Shown here piece after piece: positions 8,601 through 17,764 of a stretch of DNA of 64,000 bases. Made by a program: the position numbers and the translations under genes. Position 1 is the stretch's first letter, and every line of letters begins with the position of its first letter. Under the pieces are notes generated by a model that saw only the letters and a program-made list of their open reading frames with translations, did no database searches and was not told where the DNA came from. The stretch comes from Symsagittifera roscoffensis (taxonomy: Eukaryota > Xenacoelomorpha > Acoela > Convolutidae): the NCBI RefSeq assembly GCF_963678635.1, contig NC_087071.1:6153624-6217623 (forward strand), given 5' to 3'.

Positions 8601-11600
8601 TTCTGAAGTATTTGGTGATATTTTTCTAAAACATTGAACATCTCGTCTTTTGTTTGTGATTGCATAAAAACATCGTCTAGATAGGTGATTGCGTTTTTCT
8701 TGAGTATTAGTGGTCTAAAAATTTTGCTCATAAAAGCTGAAAATGCTGCTGGTCCTATGGATATTCCATAGAATAAGCGGTTGAATTCATATTGTTGGTT
8801 TCCGATAACAAATTGTGTTAAACGTCGTGATTGTTCATCTAGTGGCATTTGGTTGTATGCACTATTCATATCGGCGGTTGTAAAGTATTTGCCGTTTATT
8901 TTTGTTAAAATAACTTGTATTGGTTCAATGGGCCAATTACATTTTGATTCATCTATGAGTGAATTGAGGTATCTAGCGTCGAGAACGATTTTTAATGATT
9001 CTCCTTTAGCTAGAATGATAACGGGGTTGATAAATGTGTTGCCTTTTGGTTGTTCTTCTTTATTAACTGGTGATATAATGTTGTATTGTTCTAAAATATC
9101 GAGTAATCTGTTTACTTTATCATGTAAGTGAATTGGTACTTTACTTGCTCTCTGTTTTTTGAAAACTGCGTCTGATTTTAACGGGAGATGTAGTGATGAA
9201 CTGATTTTTCCAACATCGAATTTTGATGTTGCATAGACTGATGAATATTCAATCAGCTGTTTGGCTAACTTTTCGAATTCGTCTTGTGTTATTTGTGAAT
9301 GTTGGAAATTAAACATTGTTAAAAATTTTTGTTGGTCCTCTGTGTAGTTACTTATGTTGAATGTAGGTTTGAAATATGGAGTTTTTGTGAAATAATCCGT
9401 ATTTCTGTTTTCGTTACTTATTATATTATTTATAGATAATTCTTCATTAAGAATTGTAGATTGGCAAATATCTAGTAATTGGAGTATATTATTTACGCGA
9501 TAGGCTTTTTCGTGTATTGGTGATATTGTAGCGTTGGTTTCACAATATCCTAAAAGTCCTAAAGGTAATGTTACTTGGTAAGGTGTGTTGTTATAGACAT
9601 GTAAGGAAATGATATCTGAATTCGAATTTTTCAAATATTTTATGGATGAGATTGTGATTTTGAAAAATTTGTGAATAGGTTTGAATTCAAATTCTGACAT
9701 ATAAAATTTTTGTTTGTTTTGTTCTTTATCATATTGGTGAACTTGTTTGATTGAAAAATTATAGATATTTCCTGATAGTGGTTTTAGGTGTTTTCTTTGT
9801 TGGTTAAATATCGGGTAGAATTTTGAAAAGAATGGTGGTTGTTTATTTAATCTTTGAAAAAATGTTAAGGATGTTTCTTTTGTTTTTGTATATTTATCTT
9901 TGATTAATATTTTACTATTTAGTATGTTAATTGTTGGTATATACTTCGAAATAAATGGTATTCCAATGATATTATATTTAATATCAGTGATATGGAATAT
10001 TTGTTTAAATGGCTTATTTAAAATTTTGCTTTGCTCCATTGTTCTGGTGGGGAGGAGAAATAATTGGATTTTTCCGTAGTTTATCAATGTTGATCCTTGT
10101 GCTGTTGCTAACTTACTGGAGGTTTCAAGAGGTGTTAGCTTTGGGTGTAAAGTTTTTATTTCATTCCATGTGGGGATGTTTATTATGTTTGATTCTGCTC
10201 CTGAATCAATTAAAAAATCTATTTCAAGGTCTGGTGGTTGAAATTCTTTATTTCTTGGGCTTTCTAAGAGAAATGGTATTGTCCAAATTTTTTCTTTGGG
10301 TTGTTCTTTTTGTATATTTTGATAAATGTGGTTTGTATTCAAGCATTTTGTTTTGGTATTTTTATTGGTTTGATTTGTAGTGTTAATCTCATTTGTTTCT
10401 TGCGTCGTTGGTGTGGAATTTATGGGTGTAGTGTAATAATTTTGAAGAAATTCTGATTGATTTTCATATATGTGTGATGAAAAGGGTTGTTCATATATGA
10501 CAGATTCATAGTCATTTTCGACTTCTATCATATTGATAGAAAGAGTGTTTTCTGTATCACTTTCTGAATCTGATGATGTACAGTTTATTTGATTGAGTTG
10601 TAACGTATCAGTTACTGTGTCATCAATACCTGGAGGGTCTGATGTTGTTTCTGGATTAGATTGTACTTGATTGATTTGTCTTTGATGTTTAGGTGTACTA
10701 CTTCTGTGGCGATTATTAGAATTATTATAGTTATTATTATTCCGGTGTGGTGATTGGGAATAATTTCTATAACGATTATTATAACTTGAGTGTCGATTTT
10801 GTGAATTATTTCGCGATCTGTTTTGGTAATTATTGTTTGGTGTGTTATAGTTCGATCTATTATATGAGTTATTCCTTGATCGATTGTTCGGGTAATTCTG
10901 GTTTCGGTTGTTTGAATAACTTCTATTTCGATTATAGGAGTAGTTTCTATTCCTATTGTATGATGAATTTCGTGATTGGTTGTTTGGATAGTAGTTATTT
11001 CTTGATTGGGAATTAGATCTAGAAACAAATCGTTGTGTATTTGAATTTGATCTGGAGTAGTTATTTCGACTATTTGGTCTATTATAGTGATTTTGTGATG
11101 AATTTTGTGTATTTCTTCGTTCTGGCGATCTTCCTCTATAACTTGAGTTATATGGTGATTGATTTCTTGTATAATTTGTATTGTTCGGGAGTGGTTTTCC
11201 TGAACTGTTGTTGCTGTGGACTGTTTTGTTCGGTAGATTTTGATCTTTTTTCATGTATTGATAGAATGATTTATTTGGTTCTTTATATTTTTGAGGTTTA
11301 TTTTGATTGTCTTGCTGTTTTTGTCTACATTCGGAAATACTATGTCCGTATCGTCGGCAATAATTACACCATTTTTTGAAAGATGGTTTGCCTTTAAAGT
11401 TTGGGTTCTTTTCGTAAATATTGAGTATTTCAGTGATTTTTTCAACGAGGTCTGTCTCTGATTCCTGTATATTATTAATATTAGTGGGAGTCGTTTCAAT
11501 TCTGTTAACGTATTGTAATTTCAGATTTTCCGTTTCTTCTAGTTTCATCGTGATTTCTTCTTGTTCTAATTTGTCTACTAGTTTTCGAAAATCTAAATCG

Positions 11601-13891
11601 GGTTCTCGAATTGAAGAAGGATGGGATGCTCTCTTTTTTATTGCTATTTTCCTTAATTGTGGTGTTAAGGTCATCATTAAGATTTCTGTCATCTTTGTGT
11701 TTTTATAGTCATGTGTATTTAATGAATATGCTTTTCGAACTAGTGTTTCGATTCGTACTGCTATTTGCTTGATGGTTTCGTTTGGTAATCTGCGAATTTC
11801 GTTACATAAAACTCTTTGTTGTTGTTTGTTTCTTTCGGAGTCAAACATTTTTGAAAATTCTTGTGTAAACCTTTTCCAGTTTGATTTTATTTCTAGAGGT
11901 AGTACTGAAAACCATTTTTGGGCTGCGCCATCTAAGGTTGTTTGTATTAACGCTGTGCGTCGATGTATCCAGTTTTGATGTAGTGGCGTATTAATTGGTT
12001 CAGGTCCAATATTTAAAATCAGGTTTGCTGTTACTGCATTTAAATAATCTTCTACAGAGTATTCAGGGTCTGTTCCTGTGAAAACCATTAAAGGTTTGTT
12101 TGATGTTATTGATGATCCACCCATAAGGTATGGATTCATTGTCATTTGTAATGATTCTGCTGCATTTGGCATTTGAGAAAAATTCGAAAGTTGGTTTCTT
12201 GTTATTTCATGTTGTTGGAGATAATATGGGAGTGGTATTTCATTTTGCATTTGTGATGCTTGATACGAGTGTGCAGTCATTGGATTTTGTTGTTGAATTG
12301 GTTGAAAAGATTGTGTATTAATTAGATTTTGTTGTTGAATTGGTTGTTGATGTTGTGCATCTATTGGTTGTGGAGAAAAATTTCTATGATTTGTACGTGT
12401 TTTCTGTATTTCTTGTCTACGATATTCTTGAGTATTTGGTGCAAATATATCTGGTTGTAAGAAATCATCATCTGAGGATAAATAATCCATTTGATAAGAT
12501 GTCTGTTTTTTATTTTTATTTTGTTGAAAAAATGGGTAATTTTCACTGTGATCCTGTGGAGGATTTGTTTGGAAATTTATTGAATTAGGTTGGGTCATTG
12601 GGTTATCCCAATTTCGAGATCTTGTATATTGGTTAAAATTTCTTTGTGGTTGGTTATATGTTTTTGATGGATGTGTATAATTATAATTATGGTCTGCAAA
12701 GTTGTTTCTAGTGAATGTTTTGTGTGTTTTTGATGGTATTGTCATGGGTCTGTATGTTTGGTAATCCATATGTGAATATTTAGGAGCAACCGAAGGTTTA
12801 ACGGTTGATTGTAAGGTTACCTGTGTTTGTGAAGGATTTGTATTTCTTGGTGTTGTTAAATTTGGGCGTATTGGTGAAATACTTTGTTGTGTAGTTGTTG
12901 TGTGCACAATTTCTTCATTTATGAAGCGTGATGGTGTCTGGATATCTTGTTGAGTAAGATTCCTAGTTCCATTGAGGTTTTCATTGTGTATAACTGTAGA
13001 GTTTAAACTATTATTTTGTGTATCGGGCAAAAATGTATTATAGTTTAATGGTGTTGCATCAATGGTTAATGGTATTACTTTTACATAATCTCTTATGTAA
13101 GATATCGTACTTATTGCTTGACTTGAGATTGATTGTGGGAAGCTTATAAATGCGGGATGAGACCATTCGGGGTCCCAAACATAATCTGATTGTTCTGTGA
13201 TAGCGGTATCATCGTTCGAGTTTTGGGGTCTAAAATTTTTTCTTGCTTGTGCAATTAAATCAATATTGTGTGTGAAATAGTCTATTATGAACCATGCCAA
13301 AATTTTTTGTAGATCGTGTTTTGTATGTTGTGAAACGTCGTCTTTCGTGAAATTTTCTTTAATGATGTTTAAATAACTAGAGAGTAGTGTGATTTCATGT
13401 CGTACTTTCAAATGTTTGGATGTTTCTGTCGGTGAGACATTTGTTAGTGGGATTTCGTTTTCTAATATCGAAATATAACTATATATTATTGCGAAAACTT
13501 CATTGGTGAATATGGAGTTTGCTCTTTGTGAGTTTTGATATTGGATGCTTTTTATATATTCTGAAAAAACTTTTGAAAATTCTAAATCAAGGTCGTCTGT
13601 TTGAATTGTATATTTTCTATTATTATGGTTTGGTGAGGTGAATTCTATGGAGTAGATTCCATACTGTTGTGTTATGTTGCATATATCTTTTAAGTAGTGG
13701 TCTATGATTTGTCTTTTGATTTTTACATCTGGGAACTCTGTTTTACATGGACTAATTCCGGGTTCAAATAAATTTAATAGTAAATTTTTGCAAAATATAT
13801 GCTGTCCTCTATCAGTGGTTGCATCTACGATAAAAGGAAAGATTTCATCATCATCTGGACTTTCTTCACCTGGGGTGTGCGTTGAGCTCAT
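5696..13891 (-). CDS. gag-pol: Gag-Pol polyprotein, 2731 aa (capsid, zinc knuckle, protease, RT, RNase H, integrase)
   Basis: One uninterrupted frame encodes the whole replication machinery, with no frameshift between gag and pol. After about 570 residues of Gln/Asn/Pro-rich N-terminal sequence comes a capsid-like Retrotrans_gag region (about 600-800, containing GAAQKWFSVLP). A CCHC knuckle CNYCRRYGHSISEC follows near 841, then a long Asn/Arg/Ser/Tyr low-complexity tract (about 900-1080). An aspartic protease has DSGAES near 1228. RT has FTTADMNSAYNQMPL and YLDD near 1737, and RNase H begins at MCDAS near 1883. Integrase has an HHCC-like finger ending CNDCIVC, then FDTKG, TDNGTEF and an E exactly 35 residues after the second D (about 2318, 2379, 2415), and a C-terminal tail to 2731. 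All catalytic motifs look intact. Typical Gypsy gag plus pol totals about 1400-1700 aa, so the N-terminal and low-complexity parts account for the excess. Confidence 0.97.
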   Translation of the reverse strand: MSSTHTPGEESPDDDEIFPFIVDATTDRGQHIFCKNLLLNLFEPGISPCKTEFPDVKIKRQIIDHYLKDICNITQQYGIYSIEFTSPNHNNRKYTIQTDDLDLEFSKVFSEYIKSIQYQNSQRANSIFTNEVFAIIYSYISILENEIPLTNVSPTETSKHLKVRHEITLLSSYLNIIKENFTKDDVSQHTKHDLQKILAWFIIDYFTHNIDLIAQARKNFRPQNSNDDTAITEQSDYVWDPEWSHPAFISFPQSISSQAISTISYIRDYVKVIPLTIDATPLNYNTFLPDTQNNSLNSTVIHNENLNGTRNLTQQDIQTPSRFINEEIVHTTTTQQSISPIRPNLTTPRNTNPSQTQVTLQSTVKPSVAPKYSHMDYQTYRPMTIPSKTHKTFTRNNFADHNYNYTHPSKTYNQPQRNFNQYTRSRNWDNPMTQPNSINFQTNPPQDHSENYPFFQQNKNKKQTSYQMDYLSSDDDFLQPDIFAPNTQEYRRQEIQKTRTNHRNFSPQPIDAQHQQPIQQQNLINTQSFQPIQQQNPMTAHSYQASQMQNEIPLPYYLQQHEITRNQLSNFSQMPNAAESLQMTMNPYLMGGSSITSNKPLMVFTGTDPEYSVEDYLNAVTANLILNIGPEPINTPLHQNWIHRRTALIQTTLDGAAQKWFSVLPLEIKSNWKRFTQEFSKMFDSERNKQQQRVLCNEIRRLPNETIKQIAVRIETLVRKAYSLNTHDYKNTKMTEILMMTLTPQLRKIAIKKRASHPSSIREPDLDFRKLVDKLEQEEITMKLEETENLKLQYVNRIETTPTNINNIQESETDLVEKITEILNIYEKNPNFKGKPSFKKWCNYCRRYGHSISECRQKQQDNQNKPQKYKEPNKSFYQYMKKDQNLPNKTVHSNNSSGKPLPNNTNYTRNQSPYNSSYRGRSPERRNTQNSSQNHYNRPNSRNNYSRSNSNTQRFVSRSNSQSRNNYYPNNQSRNSSYNRNRNYSYNRNRSYSNNRNQNYPNNRSRNNSYNRSNYNTPNNNYQNRSRNNSQNRHSSYNNRYRNYSQSPHRNNNNYNNSNNRHRSSTPKHQRQINQVQSNPETTSDPPGIDDTVTDTLQLNQINCTSSDSESDTENTLSINMIEVENDYESVIYEQPFSSHIYENQSEFLQNYYTTPINSTPTTQETNEINTTNQTNKNTKTKCLNTNHIYQNIQKEQPKEKIWTIPFLLESPRNKEFQPPDLEIDFLIDSGAESNIINIPTWNEIKTLHPKLTPLETSSKLATAQGSTLINYGKIQLFLLPTRTMEQSKILNKPFKQIFHITDIKYNIIGIPFISKYIPTINILNSKILIKDKYTKTKETSLTFFQRLNKQPPFFSKFYPIFNQQRKHLKPLSGNIYNFSIKQVHQYDKEQNKQKFYMSEFEFKPIHKFFKITISSIKYLKNSNSDIISLHVYNNTPYQVTLPLGLLGYCETNATISPIHEKAYRVNNILQLLDICQSTILNEELSINNIISNENRNTDYFTKTPYFKPTFNISNYTEDQQKFLTMFNFQHSQITQDEFEKLAKQLIEYSSVYATSKFDVGKISSSLHLPLKSDAVFKKQRASKVPIHLHDKVNRLLDILEQYNIISPVNKEEQPKGNTFINPVIILAKGESLKIVLDARYLNSLIDESKCNWPIEPIQVILTKINGKYFTTADMNSAYNQMPLDEQSRRLTQFVIGNQQYEFNRLFYGISIGPAAFSAFMSKIFRPLILKKNAITYLDDVFMQSQTKDEMFNVLEKYHQILQNENLKAAPDKSHFFLTRVKFLGHNIERKTITPLKSRIDAIQKLQPPTNKKKIQEFLGMLNFLSKYVYKIQLYLRPFYNILRQQNNFEWNTEHQTRFEEIKKLLTEQISNTIPDSNQPFYAMCDASNFGIGAALLQSHNGTNKMNLISANSRLFTQAELRLSTLMRECTAIIYTLTEYEFLILGSKHPTVLFTDHKPIIFLFTQKSNPNHRVYRFQLILMKFPNLHIVWTAGKNLALPDTLSRNTPPELLTRKTTVEIPKNIKFYLAENETSPRLECKYAVKTDIEQSQINNLQHFPLYLDCQNNHYEVDLLRTSTFKPIPYSQWIKNNTQQKRTKQHPPKNHFPLIEKEDLTDKINLSGPQTNDSKYTINQVFDLHDPLDTIPLSKLEIENIFLPPTETITISTLKQYQNLDPIIRQLKSWHKYKTKPVKADSTILGNKTLLRYFRKFNNTTINENTDLLEYNLNESTVPCLPLSMILIAFNISHTQNIKGHSGSEKTYSNFIQNFYFPNAPIWIKVLCNDCIVCQLNKPYPNQKQIAQKQDFKGQSLYFNHRISFDTKGPISPSSEGNSYIMVIVDAFTHYVALNPVPHCNAYYAYTTLYEHWIAKFGLPEILVTDNGTEFINNEIITLCHLYNIKHKPRTSHAPWTNGLVEGMNRSLQEYLRCIINGNDTKYTEWSADVKLFPLAYNSQITTTLGMSPYEMVFNQKPRKPIMFTANSHKNAQGYCQPNKDSICYNLPLHTHDEDHFHHPQILKLASGTHTEWILNRDKKHNEIYQKITKKLLQRQNINEQINSRFTPASELKIGTFVLIPNFNTQKGISKKLQPLRKGPYQIIAKPTDVTYKITDSNKKEIVQHRNNLLPYYPKEYALRELTQLYSFTGLKIIQNEPHLKNTEQNDNPTENQNTKPTTTKNNTQNHKESPKQRKNRKMTEQIIPQEQIDKSENRKKTRLRNQPRKNYKIFIPNLKF

Positions 13892-14333
13892 TTTTTCGTT
13901 CGATGACTGTTAATATGTAATTATTAATGTGTCGAATTGGTTGATTCCAATTGTATAAATGTACTGGTTTGTGTTTATACTGCTTTTTTATTCTTCTTTT
14001 TCCTCTTTTTGATGAATTTGAAGTTGTTTCTGAGTCAGAGAAATATAATTGATCGTGAAGTGGGCAATTTTTATCTATTGATTCTTTTAGTTTGTAAAGT
14101 TCGTCTAAACTGTTGGTTTCTGATTCTGAAAATGCGTTTCGATTTTTTGAAAATCTTTTTCGTGTTATTTGTCTTTGTTTCGTTATTATTTTTCTTTTTA
14201 GTGTTTGTCGTTTTGTTCGAATGTATCCAACTGTTTGTGTATGAGGTGTGATTACAAGGTCGTATTTTTTGTTATCTATTTCACAATTGTGTAAAACGAT
14301 TGTTTGTTTATTTCCTAGGTTTTTAAATGACAT
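13866..14333 (-). CDS. ORF1: 155-aa basic protein preceding gag
   Basis: This frame starts with ATG and ends inside the gag start, overlapping the gag ORF by 26 bases in another frame. The product is strongly basic in the middle, with a run of Lys/Arg-rich segments (residues about 41-65 and 110-122). It also has an acidic Ser-rich stretch around residues 67-75 and an SDSETTSNSS block near 100. There is no signal peptide or membrane segment. The same ORF in copy C (26883-27350) is open with only a few substitutions. I recognise no domain. Position and basic charge would suit a nucleic-acid-binding or nuclear accessory protein, but that is inference. Retroviral gag normally starts at the first large ORF, so a separate ORF ahead of gag is unusual. 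Confidence 0.7.
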   Translation of the reverse strand: MSFKNLGNKQTIVLHNCEIDNKKYDLVITPHTQTVGYIRTKRQTLKRKIITKQRQITRKRFSKNRNAFSESETNSLDELYKLKESIDKNCPLHDQLYFSDSETTSNSSKRGKRRIKKQYKHKPVHLYNWNQPIRHINNYILTVIERKNELNAHPR

Positions 14334-15262
14334 AAGGTTTAGAATGACGGATGCAAAAGGTTGTTAAATGATTTCTATTTTCCTAAACTGTTAGTTCTTA
14401 CGATTTTTTGGTTAGCTTAACCTGGGTCTATTTGTTCAGGGTTGGAGAGAAAAGTATATCGATTCCGAAGAATGATTTTTTACTTTCTCGTGGCTAGTAT
14501 AAGTTAAGGTGTTAACTTACTTAATCTTACTTAGGGGTAGTGATTGTGTTCAAGGGTTGGAGAATAGTAAATCGATCCACAAGGTTCAGGTATAATTAGA
14601 ACGCGAGTAGTTCGTTAGATACTATTTTAAACTTACTAAGTCTAAGATTTATCCTGGGTCTGGTAAGAGGGGGGGTCAAGTGAAGGATGAATAACCGAAG
14701 TTCTTCACTGTTTATCCTAATTTGAATGATTAGTTTGTTTAAAAAATTTCTATTAGTCCTAGGTCTTTAGAAAGGGTTGGGTAGTGAATCGACGTTTGAG
14801 GTCGTTAGACACTAATTAAGTGGGTGGGAGAACAAAGTTGTTCTGTTTGATCCAAGGATAAGCCTTGATGATCAGATTTGAAATTTAATTAAGTAGAAAA
14901 TGTTTAAGATCCAAGGATAAGCCTTGATGATCTGGTTTTAAAATTTTGTGAATTTAAGTTTTAATAAAATTTTAAATGTGTGTAAAGGAAAGATTTAGTG
15001 TTTTGATGATATTAGTGGGTTTATGATTGCTGTTATGTTTTAGGTGATGGAGCTGGAACAACAGGATGATTTATGATTACTAACCATTTATTGTCATGCT
15101 ACTAATTTTTATTTTTTATTTTTCAATAAATATTTTTCAAACATGTTTTGTATATTACTGCAGAATTTTAGGAAAACGATCTTAGATCTTTTTATCAATC
15201 GTTATTGTATATTAATAATTTTGTTTAGCGCCTGAAATGATTTTGAAGATTAACTTCAAGGT
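14334..15262 (-). other. Long 5' leader of copy A with degenerate repeats
   Basis: About 0.9 kb of leader separates ORF0 from ORF1 and matches 26005-26882 of copy C. It holds a pair of near-identical hairpin units (GATCCAAGGATAAGCC TTGATGATC, near 14858-14884 and 14912-14936). It also holds several degenerate units of about 100 bases that share pieces such as 'ctccaaccctgaac', 'acccagga' and 'tatctaacga'. GTAAG donor-like sites (complement of roughly 14508-14532) are conserved in C and could serve as splice donors for subgenomic mRNAs. No ORF is supported here. Confidence 0.5.
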
Positions 15263-15496
15263 TTATGTTTGCAAATGAAAATCTAAATTCATTGCCAGTA
15301 GTATTCTAAATATAAAAGTTTGTTCTGGTTTTTGCCTAACTATCATATAGCTATATGGCAAGTTTCTACTTTGTCGTATGTCGTCTCTGGTTCGAGGTCT
15401 TCTTCCAATTCCGGGTAGTTCTGTTATGGTTCGGAATATTGGCTCTGATCTATTGAGTCGTAGAGACATTTCGATTAAATTATTGTCGTATAACAT
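15263..15496 (-). CDS. ORF0: 77-aa leader ORF of copy A, unknown function
   Basis: This is a short ATG-started frame in the leader, about 90 bases inside the LTR and the first ATG frame of notable size in the element transcript. The product is polar and mixed-charge, has an Arg-rich middle (GIGRRPRTRDDIRQSR) and no membrane segment. I recognise no family. The whole segment is missing from copy C, where an unrelated 84-bp sequence sits between the LTR and the shared leader. It could be a real small regulatory protein, an upstream ORF that tunes translation, or chance; its even composition slightly favours coding. Confidence 0.35.
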   Translation of the reverse strand: MLYDNNLIEMSLRLNRSEPIFRTITELPGIGRRPRTRDDIRQSRNLPYSYMIVRQKPEQTFIFRILLAMNLDFHLQT

Positions 15497-15563
15497 TTTT
15501 TAAATGTTTTTGTCTAATTTCTAATCTATTTTGGTTAATTCTAAGCTATTAAGGTCTTGTTCG

Positions 15564-15581
15564 AGACTTATGGTCGCACCA
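15564..15581 (-). other. Primer-binding site of copy A
   Basis: Two bases inside the LTR end, the element-sense sequence TGGTGCGACCATAAGTCT begins with the TGG expected to pair with a tRNA CCA end. Which tRNA is used is not assigned. Copy C has lost this site. Confidence 0.6.
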
Positions 15582-15583
15582 GA

Positions 15584-15993
15584 TGAGTTAGGACCGAGTT
15601 GGTTAACTCATAGAGTAATTTCGGATAGGGTACACCGTCTGCTCGTCACGCTATCTTATTTTCGGCCGGATAGATTCGTGCAACTTCTTAGTCTAATACC
15701 GATCCTAATCTTACTCTTATACTATCTAGTCTCAGGTTGTTTAACTAGTCTCTGCTAGGCTCAACAGATCTAGGGTATACTGGTTTATTGCGGCTGCTGA
15801 AGTGCTCGGGAGAGTCCAACTAATTTCTAAGTTAAATTCAAATCTCTCTGGTGCTGAAATTACAAGTAACTTCAGCACTTACAAATAAGTGGGTTGTTAG
15901 TTAGATGGATCATGATTGGTTAATATTAAATACTTTACATTGGTAAAATATCTAATTTATCCAATCATAAAATGTAGTTTAGATCAGGTTCCA
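15584..15993 (-). repeat. 5' LTR of copy A (410 bp)
   Basis: In element sense it starts TGGAACCTGATC and ends GGTCCTAACTCA, giving the usual TG...CA ends. It is nearly the same sequence as the two LTRs of copy C (25511-25920 and 39330-39738). It holds an AATAAA box (complement of 15784-15789) and a 28-nt hairpin at 15851-15878. The outside flank in element sense ends in AAAC, but without the other LTR no target duplication can be confirmed. Confidence 0.92.
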
Positions 15994-17544
15994 GTTTGGC
16001 CTCATAATTAAAATTTCTGTTTTTGAGTATTAGGTACTCAGCTGAGTAGTCCTTAAACTTCAAAAACTAGGAGATAACTGAAAAAAAATGAGATGCAGTT
16101 TTTGTTATAAGTGAATAAATGCAGTGTTTTGTCTAGTCGTTTTGCAAAAACTTCAGAAGTCTTGCAAAAAATGAGGTCTATGACATATATCTATAATATA
16201 AAATTTGTAACGAAGAACATGCTGTGGTGAAGAATTTTGCATCATTCGCGAATATTTATTTTAGCAAAATTTAAAGTCAACTTAAAAAATCTGAATCATA
16301 TGAGCCAACGCAGAAGGCACTCTATCTTTAGTAAAAAAAAATTAAATATAATCCCCTAAAACGAAATTATTTATTAACACCAAAATTTACCTTTTGGCTT
16401 TTGGGGAAAAAACAAACAGTTTTCAATTTAAGGGTTGCTTTTTATGAAAATTTTGCCAAAAGCAATCAGGACCAGCTGTGAGACCTTGATTCCAGGAAAC
16501 GTGAATGTTACTTTTGCAGATAACTTTTTAAAAAAAATAGAGTTTTTTGCGCAAGAACTTCAGACATGATGGACTAATTACCAAAGTGTCTTCTCGTGTG
16601 CATCATTAGTTATACATGTCTGGAAGGTCTTTTGTTAGTAGTAATGCAATTCTACTGTATGAAAAGTATACAGTCACTTTTTCTAACAACTGTTTCAAAA
16701 CTGGCTACAAATGTGGGGATCCCGCACGCTTATTGCAAAAAATTGTACATCTCCACTAACCGACCACTACAACCTAGGATCAACCAAATGATGGGAAACA
16801 GGACTGTTATCGAAGTACGCGATTAGTCTTCATCTTCAAAATTGCGAAGAACATAGTTTGGACAGGTTAATGGCAATTTTTTTTTTCGAAAAAAAAAATC
16901 TTGAAATACGGCATTAGAGTTTCGATAGTCTGGAAGTAACTCACAACAGTCTAAAATTTTGTTGATCAATTTAAGTATTAATAGCAAAGTCGGACATAAA
17001 TTTCAAACAGTCTGAAAACTTTATTGACAAGGTCTAAAAATCGAAATAATTAGAACATAGGTGCTGGTTTGGAAGCCACACATAATCTAAAACAACATCT
17101 GCGGAGCAAAAAATTTGGTAAAACATTTGGTTTATGAGACTTTTACTTGTCAGTGAGCAACATTTAACATTTAAATTACATAATTATGAAAACATAAAAA
17201 AAATGAATTATCTTTAAAAACAAAAGTTCTTTTAATGAAAGACGCTTAGCTTAGCCTATACCTAAAGACTCATATGTCGAAAGAATCATATGTCGCTCAG
17301 CAATTCAGTTACAAAACGTTTTGAAAAGTTTTGCGAAGAAAGCAAAAGCTGCACCGGTTTCGCAACATGCTCTGAACTCACTGATCACGAAATTTTTTTC
17401 TAGGATTTTTGTTATCGCAGCTATTTTGTTTTCCGTCGAAAGTTGATAACATGCAAAAAAACGGACAAACAAAAGAAGACACTATAAAACACTAAAACCT
17501 ATTAGGTTAGACACATAAAATACTATACGGAACTACTCATCAAA
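15994..17544. other. Host intergenic DNA between copies A and B
   Basis: AT-rich sequence without a supported gene. Joined to 23809-25506 it formed one uninterrupted host segment before element B inserted. A short frame around 16596-16826 is the longest on the plus strand but has no recognisable content. Confidence 0.6.
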
Positions 17545-17548
17545 TGTC
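17545..17548. repeat. Target-site duplication TGTC, left of element B
   Basis: TGTC precedes the 5' LTR here and follows the 3' LTR at 23805-23808, as expected for a 4-bp Gypsy integration. Confidence 0.8.
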
Positions 17549-17764
17549 TGTCGTATTGAGTAATTTAGTTCATTTCCAAAGCTGTCAATCAAATGTTCAC
17601 TATTGGTGCTAGACTAATTGATTAGCAGGTGTTTGTCCTTGGATCTGTCTGTCACCCTTGGATATTGTTTCTAACCACTCTTGATGCTAACTTTGCAAGA
17701 TTAAGTTACTGTATAATTATCTCGGAATTAACAATTGCTCGACGACAGTTTTACCTTCTCGACA
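17549..17764 (+). repeat. 5' LTR of element B (216 bp)
   Basis: It begins TGTCGTATTGAG and ends CTTCTCGACA. By eye it is identical to the 3' copy at 23589-23804. The last A of the LTR is also the A of the gag ATG. Confidence 0.95.

Larger units (their letters stand above)
1..15993 (-). mobile_element. Giant env-bearing Gypsy-type LTR element, copy A (left end outside window)
   Basis: This element is read right to left. It has one LTR at 15584-15993, a primer-binding site directly inside it, a leader of about 1.2 kb, then ORF0, ORF1, gag-pol, ORF3, ORF4, ORF5, env and ORF7. The last ORF is cut by the window edge. Position 1 aligns with 36845 of copy C, and C has 2893 bases beyond that point, so A should be about 18.9 kb, roughly twice to three times a usual Gypsy element. 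The polyprotein order protease-RT-RNase H-integrase and the YLDD RT box place it in Gypsy/Metaviridae, with the env making it errantivirus-like in layout. Every reading frame visible in A is open, so this copy may be coding-competent. The distal LTR and the target-site duplication cannot be checked here. Confidence 0.93.

Noticed and set aside
10009-10380. Plus-strand frame of 123 codons inside copy A, with others such as 12340-12588 and 11035-11379
   Set aside because: Antisense shadows of the intact gag-pol frame; similar shadows occur opposite gag in copy C.
17629-17763. Upstream extension of element B gag into the LTR
   Set aside because: No ATG in this stretch; the ATG at 17764 directly at the LTR end is the better start.
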